In this document: positions 30,140 to 39,408 of the stretch, piece by piece
Position numbering within the stretch: the first letter of the stretch is position 1
How the letters are laid out: each line of letters starts with the position of its first letter
Virus record (IMG/VR): IMGVR_UViG_3300017746_000007
Span: 1-64,000 of that record
Length of the DNA stretch: 64,000 nucleotides
Source of the DNA: a virus
Reading direction: 5' to 3' (one strand)
The notes under the pieces: model-generated
Told to the model about the DNA's origin: nothing
Database searches by the model: none
What the model saw: the letters and a program-made list of their open reading frames with translations, nothing else
Position numbers and translations under genes: made by a program

Positions 30140-31747
30140 TTAGATCCCCACTTCACTCCAATCAAAGTCCTCAAGAGTCTTTGCTTGGTTTTTTTGTTTC
30201 TCTCTCTTATCATTAACAAAAGCAATACCTTGCAACATACCCCAGGCAGTAGTTTCTTGTTCTCCTCTCAACTCTCTAACAATTCTAGTTCCATCAAGAT
30301 ATTTGTTAATCTTGGGAGTATTTTCAGAAATTTTAGAAGACATCTCACTTTCTCTACTTGCAATTGCACTGGTAAGACTACCACAACCATTAAGACTTGG
30401 ATTATTTGGACTAACAGCAGTAGTTCCCATAATAGCTGACGGTTCTGTTCCCCCAACTCCAACTGTTAGAGTTTGTCCCTCTACTGCATATGTAGCAGCT
30501 GTATACGAGTAAGTGTATGGAATCCCACCGTTGGCTGCATCTCCCCCATCACCAGCCCGATCAACATCTTGGAGTGTTGGCCAAGAGGAAGCACCTACCC
30601 AATACTCAGCAAATCCTGCACCAACTGGAGGTTCGGGTTCTTCTCGAACTTCATGCCATTTTTTTGTTTGCTTTGGATCTCCATTATTAATCAAATCGAT
30701 CTTATGACCTCTACCAACTCTATTTCCATCAGCAATTCCAATTTCTACTGGATCGATGGGGTTTTTAGTAGCTTCAAACTGAAGATCTCGATTATTAGGT
30801 CCCCTAACAATAAGAAAAGAAGCATGAGAAGCACCAATTGAAGTTTGTGTATCTAAAAATACTGCAGGGTAAGCTTCTACCTTACCTATGGAAAATATAT
30901 TAGATGATGTAGTACCTAAAGAAACACTACTCATTACAGCAAAATCAATGTTCACATTATTACTATATCCACCAGCGAGATCGAGATTAGCAACTGATGT
31001 ACCAAAAGACTCAATGAAAGTTCCAGCAGCAAAGAAATCCGAAAAGATGATATCTCCTATAGCAAATTGTGACATGAATCCTGATGTGGCATCGCTATAA
31101 ACTTTATTGTCTGCACCAGTACAAAATCCACTTACGTTTACTCTTACCTTTGGATAATTTGCCGTTCCTAATCCAGTAACAACTGGAAGGTTACCTGTTT
31201 GAAAAACAACAGGATCTTCCAAATCATCAGTAAGAAGATCACCAACTTTAATAATACCTCCAGTAAAGGCGGTTGCATTAGAATCAAATATAACAAGGAC
31301 ACTTGTTAATGGGTCGATGCTAGAATCTTGAATCTCATCGATTACATTGGAACCGTACTCTTTATTCTTAGGATACCTATAATACTTACAACCATAATAA
31401 TTAATCTGTTGACGTTGAGCTGGGTCCTTTACAACCTCCCAAGTTTGAATGTCTTCATCATCACCCCAGATAGAAACTGTATCTGATTTTTGAAGTTGCC
31501 AAATCAATGGACTTAAACAACCAGCTGCAATTCTTGCATCATATGCATCTTTAACTGCAGTAATAGTAGTATTAATCTCACTAACTAGAGGAACAGTCTT
31601 TTGATCCAAAGCTTCTATTAGTTCATCATACTCATCCGCAATGGCATCAGCAATACTGAGTTGTTCAGTCATTGCCTCTACTTGATCTTTTGCTTGATTT
31701 CGTTGCTGTCGCAACCTTTTAGCCATTTCAGCAGGATTCGCTTTCAT
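30140..31747 (-). CDS. Virion structural protein (535 aa)
   Basis: The N-terminal 75 residues form a long coiled coil (EMAKRLRQQRNQAKDQVEAM...). The rest is beta-rich with repeated GxG turns. The C-terminus is charged (NDKREKQKNQAKTLEDFDW). Its place next to the gp5 block and its resemblance to cyanophage structural proteins support a baseplate or tail role; not proven. Confidence 0.7.
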   Translation of the reverse strand: MKANPAEMAKRLRQQRNQAKDQVEAMTEQLSIADAIADEYDELIEALDQKTVPLVSEINTTITAVKDAYDARIAAGCLSPLIWQLQKSDTVSIWGDDEDIQTWEVVKDPAQRQQINYYGCKYYRYPKNKEYGSNVIDEIQDSSIDPLTSVLVIFDSNATAFTGGIIKVGDLLTDDLEDPVVFQTGNLPVVTGLGTANYPKVRVNVSGFCTGADNKVYSDATSGFMSQFAIGDIIFSDFFAAGTFIESFGTSVANLDLAGGYSNNVNIDFAVMSSVSLGTTSSNIFSIGKVEAYPAVFLDTQTSIGASHASFLIVRGPNNRDLQFEATKNPIDPVEIGIADGNRVGRGHKIDLINNGDPKQTKKWHEVREEPEPPVGAGFAEYWVGASSWPTLQDVDRAGDGGDAANGGIPYTYSYTAATYAVEGQTLTVGVGGTEPSAIMGTTAVSPNNPSLNGCGSLTSAIASRESEMSSKISENTPKINKYLDGTRIVRELRGEQETTAWGMLQGIAFVNDKREKQKNQAKTLEDFDWSEVGI

Positions 31748-32628
31748 TATCCGTTCACTCCTTCTCTGTAATCATAGTTATATCCAACAATAGAACGTTG
31801 ATCCTGTCCAGGATAATCCTCGATCTTTCCTTCATACTCAACGACGATCTTATCAACATCTTTTCTTTCACCAAAAATTGTGTAATAGTAATTGAAGTAA
31901 ATTCCCCCACCAATATTAATTACACCGCCATTATAATCAACCGACTCTACGTATAGATTTTGGTTTTCTCCAATAGGAGTTAAATTAACAGTGATGGAAT
32001 CTTCATGTACTAGACCTTTCCAGTATTCTGGTATTGGAATTACATTGGATTCCGATTTACCACGATAATATACCGCAGCCTCTGGTCCTTCTATACAAAT
32101 ATGTGTCAGTCTCCAACCTTTCTTGGTTGGGTGATGCATATCAAATCCTTTTGGTGGAGATGCCACAGCGATAGCAAGCTTAGCATCTAACCATGGGGAA
32201 TTAATAACACCAGCAACATTGAGTACTCCATTGACATTATCTGCACCATTTTGCACCTTCACCGAATTACCAACTTTCAATGCATTGGCAATATCAACAC
32301 CATTTTTAAGACTTAACGCATTCTTAATTGTAGTACCAAGTTTAGTTGTAAGACCAGTAAAGGTACTAACTGCTTGAACATTGAAAATACCAATGATATT
32401 TGCAATCCCAATTACTTCTAATGATGCTGGAACTGATATGCCCATTGGGGGACCAATCATTACTGTAGCTCGTGGAGCCCCAACGGTTCCATTTGCACCA
32501 AAATATGCTGGTCCATTACAAACTAATGTACCAGGAAATACTCTTGAAGCAGCATCCAGAAAAGAAACGTCTAATGCTCCGATGATAACCTTATCACCGA
32601 ACATTCCTATTGAGCCAGTAACTGCCAT
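31747..32628 (-). CDS. Virion structural or fibre-type protein (293 aa)
   Basis: First half is repeated short beta modules (NALSLKNGVDIANALKVGNS). The second half has HPTKKGWRLTHICIEGPEAA and YYRGK, a block that recurs in cyanophage fibre and baseplate proteins. Probably a trimeric attachment protein joined to the gp5 spike region. Overlaps its neighbours by one base. Confidence 0.7.
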   Translation of the reverse strand: MAVTGSIGMFGDKVIIGALDVSFLDAASRVFPGTLVCNGPAYFGANGTVGAPRATVMIGPPMGISVPASLEVIGIANIIGIFNVQAVSTFTGLTTKLGTTIKNALSLKNGVDIANALKVGNSVKVQNGADNVNGVLNVAGVINSPWLDAKLAIAVASPPKGFDMHHPTKKGWRLTHICIEGPEAAVYYRGKSESNVIPIPEYWKGLVHEDSITVNLTPIGENQNLYVESVDYNGGVINIGGGIYFNYYYTIFGERKDVDKIVVEYEGKIEDYPGQDQRSIVGYNYDYREGVNG

Positions 32629-33197
32629 TAGAAGAAGTCCTTAAATTTATCTAGGAACTTAAGAATACCTCCCAAGAAACTGCCCTGGAAAATATCTGTC
32701 ATAGTTCCACCTTCATTTGAAACTGATCCTGTATTTTCGACAAAAGTTGCTCCCAACGATAAATTATTGGATCCAAGGATATTTACATTGGTCCCTCTAA
32801 TATGACAAACAGCACCTTTAATATAAACATGTTTACCAGAAACAAGAGTAATTTCACCAGAACCATCCTCAGCAGATAATCGAATATTTCTACCCTTAAG
32901 GATAATATCTCCATCCTGAGCATCAATCAAAATATGACCAGAACCAGCTGTTAAGATCTTAGCATAATCATCTTCTGTGGTTGATTTATACCCACAGAGT
33001 TCATATGAGGTTCCATTACATACAGACTTATAATACCCATCTTTATAATATGAGAATCCCTGAGTTTGATCAGTAACAATGGAAAAATCGGTAGTTTTAC
33101 CCTTCAACTCACCCGAATCGATCAATACCCCAGATTCCATTCGGAATCCAGGATAATTTCTAAAATATTCTTTAGTAGTTGGTTTTTGTGTGCTCAT
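32628..33197 (-). CDS. Baseplate spike-associated structural protein (189 aa)
   Basis: The middle repeats GHILIDAQDGDIILKGRNIR and similar short units typical of the gp5/VgrG beta-helix (xILIDAxGDIIIxG). It probably forms or extends the membrane-piercing spike next to gp5. The C-terminus is Phe-rich (ILKFLDKFKDFF). Shares one base with gp5. Confidence 0.7.
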   Translation of the reverse strand: MSTQKPTTKEYFRNYPGFRMESGVLIDSGELKGKTTDFSIVTDQTQGFSYYKDGYYKSVCNGTSYELCGYKSTTEDDYAKILTAGSGHILIDAQDGDIILKGRNIRLSAEDGSGEITLVSGKHVYIKGAVCHIRGTNVNILGSNNLSLGATFVENTGSVSNEGGTMTDIFQGSFLGGILKFLDKFKDFF

Positions 33198-35962
33198 TAA
33201 ATACAGTCGATAACTTGAATTACGAGATTTTGGTTTACATCGTCACCTGCGCCAGTATCTTTCGTGGTATTCGGTGAATATGCCAAGACAGGTCGTATCT
33301 TTCCACCAGTACCAGTACTTGTATTTATTATGATAGGAGGGAGCCTTGTGAATCTATGATCACAGTCTTTCAAATCAACACCAAGAATTGATCCAGATGG
33401 ACTTAGTTGTAAATCAAAGGTGCAATCATCTCCCACGTCTATATGATCAGTAGGAGTGTATCCAATTCCAGGTCCTATAATTATGAAACCCGTAAAGATT
33501 CCCACTGGTGGATCTGAGGGTCCCGAAGATCGTCTAGTAGAGAAATTGTAAGTATTGGTTCCAGCAATACCAGCGAACTTATTACCTGCAGCATCAGAAA
33601 CTGATCCCCGATCCATGGTAATAAAATAATCTGTTGCTAACTTCAGATCTTTATCTGGATTAATCTTGACAACATCTATTCCAATGAATTCAACCTTATC
33701 CATGTCTTCAATTTCAATTTTTTCATGAAGATCATTAGTTGCTAACTCTGAAATTGAAATTGTTCCCTTTCCTCGTACAATTTCCTCACTAAATGTTATG
33801 ACTATATTTGTAGATGAATTAATACCACTAGTGTTATCTGCTGGGGTAGTGAAAACAATATACGGAGCTTGCAAGTCCTTTATGGGAGTAAACTTATCAT
33901 CATCGCCATCGCCACCACCGTCGTCATCATCGTTGGGGTCATCGTTAGGATCATCCTCAGGAACCAGAGGATCAAAGTTTGGACAATAATATTCTCGACC
34001 AGTCTTTTGATCTACCCAGATGAAGCCAGATTCACGCTCCATTCTAGTTTTACCTTTATATTTCTTTTTCCTTAGTCTAGCTACAACTTTACAATCATTC
34101 TTGAATGGATCTGGAAATTCTAGGTTATTGGGATCATCCTCTTCGGGATTGGTATCGGTATCATCATCATTTGGAGGATTAACTGGTCTTGTTCCACCAG
34201 GTGCTGGACAATATCCAGAACCTTCTTCAAGCATGAATATTTGTTTTACTCTACCTTTTGCATCAACGGTACATTCTGCAATTGCTCCCCCACCATATCT
34301 GGTTTTATCGATAATACATATTTTTGGCGGGAATCGATAACCTCTTCCTCTATTTGTTACCTCAATAGAAAGAATACTTCCGTCATCTCCCGAGATGATA
34401 GGAACTGCTTTTGCAGTTTTTGTGCATGTTCCAATAATTTTTACCTTTGGAGGTAAACAATATGTGAATTTACTTCCAGGAGGAATAGTATCTGGAATAT
34501 CATCCTGACTCTTGGGATTGGACGTTGTTTGATTACAATCAAAGAACTGTGATACATTTCCACCCATCAAACTGAGGAATGAAAGACTTCCATCACCAGC
34601 TGCAGCATCTAGATCATCAAGATTAATATCTAACTTATCAGTTTTAATGATCTGGACATTATCCAAAACACTGGAAATTTTACCAGCAGCTTTTGTAGAT
34701 AGTCCCCATCCCTGAGACCAATCATCATAATCCTTACATTGTAGGTTATCACATGCAAGGAAACTCATGATCATGTTAATGTATCCACCTACCTTTCCTA
34801 GTAGGCTTCCAATACCACCAAGAGCACCAGTCAACCAATCCAATCCATCCATGATTGGTTCCAAGGCCTCGTCGATCGCATCAGTCATCTTTGCAATCAT
34901 TGTTGCAACTGCTTGTTCTACTCCACAAACAGATGCACCAATTGAGTTATTCACTAACTTTCTCAAGAACCCAAAGATATAATCGTAAAGATTAATTCCT
35001 AATTTTTCCAGGACACAGAAGAGAATATCCATGATTCTCTTAAGGGCAGCTGCAACAGGAGATTTTTGTGGTTCTGGTACAATTAGTCCAACGAAGTCTC
35101 TAAATCTTTTTCCTAGGAACTTAAATATTTTATCTCGAAGAGTATTGAGGATCATCTTCATCGCACCAACGATGAGTCTAGATGCTTTACCAACAATTCT
35201 TCTTATGTCAGCGACAAAGTTTTGTGCAGCGTTAATATAAGTCGATCCAAATTTCTGCAAAGAATTAATAGTTTTAAGAAAACTTCCTATTGCATGAGTA
35301 ACTTTAGAGATAGCATCATTCTCACATGGATTAGACCCACTATGAGGTGCAAGAGACGCATTACCAAAGTATTGACTGGAAGACTGTACGACTCTTCTAA
35401 CACCCTCCACGTCCCCTACATTACCCGCAGTAGGAGATTTCCTGGCAGTCTTACCATTCTCTTGTGGAGTCGCTACAGTAGTGTCTCCTTGCACTGGTAG
35501 GTTGGTAGGACCAAAAGGTGCTCCCATAGATGTACCCGAGAATACACCAAACCCAGCAGATTTCTCCTCATCAATTGATTCTTTAGTGATCGTATTCTTA
35601 ACTTCTTTTAGATTCCTTTGCAGAGCTCCAAAAATAACAGGTTGTTGTGCTTCTTCTCCATCCAGAAAGAAACCGAAAACAGTTTCTCCGCCTACCATGG
35701 AACTACTCTCACCAAGGCCACCTTGTCCTCCACCCATATAGGGTGAGGCCATTACATGAGCCCAAGGCAAATCTTTTTCTGCAAGAGTATCACCATCAAA
35801 TGGATGATATCCAATTATTCTTACTCTACACCTATACGACCATCCTTCTTCGGGATCTGTAGATAAATCACGCCAAACCCGTGGATCAGCAACACGGCCG
35901 ATCCACCAAATAAAACCGTCTCTGCCGGCATATTCAGTTTTTAGTAAAGAATGGTCGATCAT
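33197..35962 (-). CDS. gp5: gp5-type baseplate hub/spike protein (921 aa)
   Basis: N-terminal GRVADPRVWRDLS...YRCRVRIIGYHPFDG and LPWAHVMASP form the OB-fold of gp5. The middle (about 200-460) is helical, and later parts are Asp-rich linkers (DPNDDPNDDDDGGG). A bacterial Ig-like/SbsA domain begins at DLQAPYIVFTTPADNT. No lysozyme domain like that of T4 gp5 is present; muralytic activity is instead in 37519-41078. The protein sits at the tail tip. Confidence 0.8.
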   Translation of the reverse strand: MIDHSLLKTEYAGRDGFIWWIGRVADPRVWRDLSTDPEEGWSYRCRVRIIGYHPFDGDTLAEKDLPWAHVMASPYMGGGQGGLGESSSMVGGETVFGFFLDGEEAQQPVIFGALQRNLKEVKNTITKESIDEEKSAGFGVFSGTSMGAPFGPTNLPVQGDTTVATPQENGKTARKSPTAGNVGDVEGVRRVVQSSSQYFGNASLAPHSGSNPCENDAISKVTHAIGSFLKTINSLQKFGSTYINAAQNFVADIRRIVGKASRLIVGAMKMILNTLRDKIFKFLGKRFRDFVGLIVPEPQKSPVAAALKRIMDILFCVLEKLGINLYDYIFGFLRKLVNNSIGASVCGVEQAVATMIAKMTDAIDEALEPIMDGLDWLTGALGGIGSLLGKVGGYINMIMSFLACDNLQCKDYDDWSQGWGLSTKAAGKISSVLDNVQIIKTDKLDINLDDLDAAAGDGSLSFLSLMGGNVSQFFDCNQTTSNPKSQDDIPDTIPPGSKFTYCLPPKVKIIGTCTKTAKAVPIISGDDGSILSIEVTNRGRGYRFPPKICIIDKTRYGGGAIAECTVDAKGRVKQIFMLEEGSGYCPAPGGTRPVNPPNDDDTDTNPEEDDPNNLEFPDPFKNDCKVVARLRKKKYKGKTRMERESGFIWVDQKTGREYYCPNFDPLVPEDDPNDDPNDDDDGGGDGDDDKFTPIKDLQAPYIVFTTPADNTSGINSSTNIVITFSEEIVRGKGTISISELATNDLHEKIEIEDMDKVEFIGIDVVKINPDKDLKLATDYFITMDRGSVSDAAGNKFAGIAGTNTYNFSTRRSSGPSDPPVGIFTGFIIIGPGIGYTPTDHIDVGDDCTFDLQLSPSGSILGVDLKDCDHRFTRLPPIIINTSTGTGGKIRPVLAYSPNTTKDTGAGDDVNQNLVIQVIDCI

Positions 35963-35965
35963 TCA

Positions 35966-36193
35966 TCAGTCCTCATAAACAAGACATTCTGGTTCTGATG
36001 GGTTTGTATCGCAATACAATTCTAAAGGTGTTGGATCGTGATGATCACCCGCTTCAATCTCCGACTTATGATGTTCCACATAGTCTTCTAATTCGTGCAG
36101 TTCGCCTTCGATATGACGACGTTGTTGTGGAGAGATAGATGCATTGTCTAAAATCTCCTTGTCTTTTTCGATGTGCTTTTCGATACTTTCCAT
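35966..36193 (-). CDS. Small helical protein between hub genes (75 aa)
   Basis: MESIEKHIEKDKEILDNASI... with AGDHHDPTPLELYCDTNPSE near the end, a pattern I recognise from T4-like cyanophages. Three bases before gp5. Likely an assembly or hub-associated factor. Confidence 0.75.
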   Translation of the reverse strand: MESIEKHIEKDKEILDNASISPQQRRHIEGELHELEDYVEHHKSEIEAGDHHDPTPLELYCDTNPSEPECLVYED

Positions 36194-36214
36194 AGTTTGT
36201 GTGATGCGGAATAC

Positions 36215-37522
36215 TTATATTCTATATGAATCTCGGACCAAATTCAATGATGTTGTGTTTTGACCACCTGCAACATCAAAGTGATGTCTTAAGCTGCGAA
36301 TTAAATAATTACCACTCGATTCTTTATCCACAGATTTCTCTTCAGGAGACGATGATGGTCCGACTGTTGGAAAGATAACTTTCATCAATTCCCCAACTTT
36401 TAAATTCACATTACATGGTACTACAATATTTAGTGACTGTGTAAACAACAAGTTATATCTAGAAAATGATTTAGCCATATCGGAATCATCCCTACCACTA
36501 TTTTCAGCAAAAGCCCCAGACTCCATACCTGTATCACCTATCCTAACAAGAATTCTACTTGCAGTGTCTATAATACCGCCTCCTGGTAGTCCCATATTTT
36601 TCCCCAACTCTGGGGTATGGTTATCTTTAATTTTATAACTAATGGCACTGAAATTCCAATCTATCGGATTATAGAAATAAGTTAAGTTTGAATATAAACC
36701 AACTCTTAAATTTCTAATTATATCCGTATTTTTATCCAAATATGAATGAATAACCTTGAATGTAGAATCTCCTTGACTTATAACACCAGTAGAAGTATAT
36801 GTTGGGATATCTTTAGTGTCGGCGGATGTCACACTGATTGTATCCTTACACATCGTGTCAATAGACTTAAAATGAAATCCATCTTGATTCTCAAAGAAAA
36901 AGAATCCAGATGTTCCAACACCTTCTGCATTAGTTCCAGAACCAGATGTACCTGTAGCCTGAGCAGTGCTTGAAAACGGAATTGATTTTGGTGCCAACCA
37001 CGTACAAGTATGAAAGGGTTTTTTCTGATTACCCATAAATCCATAAGCGTTTGCAGTAGTTTCTACAAAAATTCTATCGGAAGTAATAGATAATATGTTT
37101 TTTAAAATATTTTCTACATGGGTAGAAATGGGAGCTTTCTTAAATCTAGTCCGACATCTTGTAGCTTCATTATCAAAAACTGTTTTCGTTGCACAAGACA
37201 GTGTAAAGGTTTCCGTCCCATCCTTTGTAATCAAATCATTGACAGCAGTTACATATAAAGGATTATCCTTATTATATTCCAATACTCCAAGTGCCGTTTG
37301 GATTTTCAAATCCAATCGATCATATCCCCTAATAGGCAACTTATGATATAGATTATCAGTGTCAGCACACTTAATATAACATGTAACCGAAGGACTCAGT
37401 AAATCCTCAAAGTAATCAATACTTGAAATAGCTCTATTAAAACTATAAGCCTTTTCATTATCTTCACCAGAAGAAGTCAGATATGCTTCGGAAATGTTGA
37501 TGTTTGCGAGGGAAGAACTCAT
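36215..37522 (-). CDS. Baseplate hub protein, gp27-like by position (435 aa)
   Basis: ENEKAYSFNRAISSIDYFED...TCYIKC at the N-terminus and GNYLIRSLRHHFDVAG...TSLNLVRDSYRI at the C-terminus fit tail hub proteins of the gpD/gp27 kind. These form the ring beneath the tube that carries the spike. Encoded with gp5 and coupled by ATGA to the M23 gene. Assignment to gp27 is inferred from order and fold signature. Confidence 0.65.
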   Translation of the reverse strand: MSSSLANINISEAYLTSSGEDNEKAYSFNRAISSIDYFEDLLSPSVTCYIKCADTDNLYHKLPIRGYDRLDLKIQTALGVLEYNKDNPLYVTAVNDLITKDGTETFTLSCATKTVFDNEATRCRTRFKKAPISTHVENILKNILSITSDRIFVETTANAYGFMGNQKKPFHTCTWLAPKSIPFSSTAQATGTSGSGTNAEGVGTSGFFFFENQDGFHFKSIDTMCKDTISVTSADTKDIPTYTSTGVISQGDSTFKVIHSYLDKNTDIIRNLRVGLYSNLTYFYNPIDWNFSAISYKIKDNHTPELGKNMGLPGGGIIDTASRILVRIGDTGMESGAFAENSGRDDSDMAKSFSRYNLLFTQSLNIVVPCNVNLKVGELMKVIFPTVGPSSSPEEKSVDKESSGNYLIRSLRHHFDVAGGQNTTSLNLVRDSYRI

Positions 37523-39408
37523 GATCCTGATAACTGAGTGAGTAAGATTGATTGTGAAATTGAAATAATATCACCACCACCACCATTGATAATACCATTC
37601 CCGCCACCGTTGCCGTTAGACATGACATTAGGCATAGATTTATGTCTTTGTGGTAACTGATTGGCAGTGATAATAGTATTATTTACTTTATTTGGTCTAT
37701 TATACGATGGGTATTGGTTTACTGGAGGTTGTTCACGTTTAGTTGTATCTATTGTTGATGGGGGAATTTGATTCTGATTGGGTTGAGAAGAATTTGCAGT
37801 GGAAGAAGGTGCTGGAACTACAGTTGTTTTTGGAGCTGCAGGTTCTGCAGTTGATTGTTCTTCTAGTTTTTTTGCATATGTTACTAATTTACTTTCAAAT
37901 TCATCTCTAGTAATTCGTTCTCCATTGGGATTGAAGTATTTGTCTTCTTGGGTTCCTAGAATATTTCTACCAAAAACATATGTACCAACTTCAGGAATAC
38001 GTACTTTTTCATCAACTTTAGAAATATCATGAGATGATTTTAGTTCTTCAATCTGTGTTGCTAACTCTCTTAGTTTCTTTTTAGATTCTACTGCTTGTTC
38101 TTGGGTTTTACTATTTTGTGGTATTACCTGTGTTTTTGGAGTAACAGCAGATGGGGGTTCTGCTGAAGGAACTGTTGGGATAGTATTTGTAGGTTGGATA
38201 GATGTTGCACTATTTACTTCTGCAAATGGAACTTTATGTAAACCACCTAAGAATTTACTAGACTGAGCAGCATCGTATCGTTCATAAGTTCCTTGTTTAT
38301 ATAATTCCAGATGCAAGTGTGTATCTTTATATTGAGTTTCTTCTCCACCTAGAGGAACGAGAGTACCAATAATTTGACCTCTAGCAATTTTATCTCCAGG
38401 TTGCACACTTGGATTCATATGCAAGTATCTTGCATCAACATCAAGATCTGGATGATTAATCATTACACCAGCAAGATATGCATCCTTACTAGGATTATAT
38501 TTCTCATCAATAACTACACCATCCGACATTGCAATAATTGGAGTTCTAGGATTTTTCCTATATGGAGTAGTTTCTGCTATATCAGTTCCATCATGCATTT
38601 GACCATTTCGCATTCCAACAGGAGAAGAAACATAATTTCCACCTGGGAATGGGTGCAATCCACCAGATCCATAGTTAGCAGTATTGACTTTACCTGATGT
38701 TGGGGTCGAAACTGAAGGTGGAGTTTGGGATGGTGTTGTTCGGCTTGCTAATACTGGAAGTCCTTGAGTAAAAACACCTGCACTAGCAAGAGATCCAAAC
38801 AGTGTAATAGTCGAAGCAAATTTGGTTACATTTAATTTTTTATTTTCTGTCCATTTACCAGGACCAAAATCATCTGGAGTTCTTGGCGTAAGATTTTTTC
38901 CATATGATCTAGTTTGACCCGTCTCTAAAAAATAAATTTGTTCATCTACTTCTTGTGCAACTCCAGTGATCCAATCCCACCACCTTAAATTCTTTTTTTG
39001 TTCATACAGGAGTCTAAGTTTTTCTTCCCTAGTTCCAGGAGCCTTTGCTGTTTTCCTTTCATTGGTATTAATTAATTCAGGAACAAGAGCAGGTAACCAT
39101 GCCCCTGCGGTGCCGAGAATAGTTACAATAGATGCACCTTGCAGCATACGACCAAGCAATGCATTAGTTGCCATACCAAATGGAGACGGCAAACTTAACG
39201 CAAATCCGCCCTTACTATTCTTACCTATAACAGACAAATCAATTGTCTTAAGGTATTTCATTCTATTTTTGGAGGGAAACTTAAAGTTCCTCAGTTTAGT
39301 GTCGTTACGTCTAATAAACTTACTAAACCGTACAATTGCTTTTTCCGTATCCGCGACAGGACGCCTTACACCTTCCGCTACTGCTCTAATGTTAATTGGT
39401 TTAGCCAT
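37519..39408 (-). CDS. Tail protein with M23 (LytM-type) peptidase domain
   Basis: 629 residues. Hydrophobic region about 85-110. The M23 domain at about 245-375 has MHDGTD (His272, Asp276), YLHM (His329) and HLHLEL (His363, His365), the full zinc and catalytic set. C-terminal half is Pro/Gln-rich linker. M23 peptidases cut peptidoglycan cross-links, so this would open the cell wall during DNA entry. Overlaps both neighbours by a few bases. Confidence 0.8.
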   Translation of the reverse strand: MAKPINIRAVAEGVRRPVADTEKAIVRFSKFIRRNDTKLRNFKFPSKNRMKYLKTIDLSVIGKNSKGGFALSLPSPFGMATNALLGRMLQGASIVTILGTAGAWLPALVPELINTNERKTAKAPGTREEKLRLLYEQKKNLRWWDWITGVAQEVDEQIYFLETGQTRSYGKNLTPRTPDDFGPGKWTENKKLNVTKFASTITLFGSLASAGVFTQGLPVLASRTTPSQTPPSVSTPTSGKVNTANYGSGGLHPFPGGNYVSSPVGMRNGQMHDGTDIAETTPYRKNPRTPIIAMSDGVVIDEKYNPSKDAYLAGVMINHPDLDVDARYLHMNPSVQPGDKIARGQIIGTLVPLGGEETQYKDTHLHLELYKQGTYERYDAAQSSKFLGGLHKVPFAEVNSATSIQPTNTIPTVPSAEPPSAVTPKTQVIPQNSKTQEQAVESKKKLRELATQIEELKSSHDISKVDEKVRIPEVGTYVFGRNILGTQEDKYFNPNGERITRDEFESKLVTYAKKLEEQSTAEPAAPKTTVVPAPSSTANSSQPNQNQIPPSTIDTTKREQPPVNQYPSYNRPNKVNNTIITANQLPQRHKSMPNVMSNGNGGGNGIINGGGGDIISISQSILLTQLSGS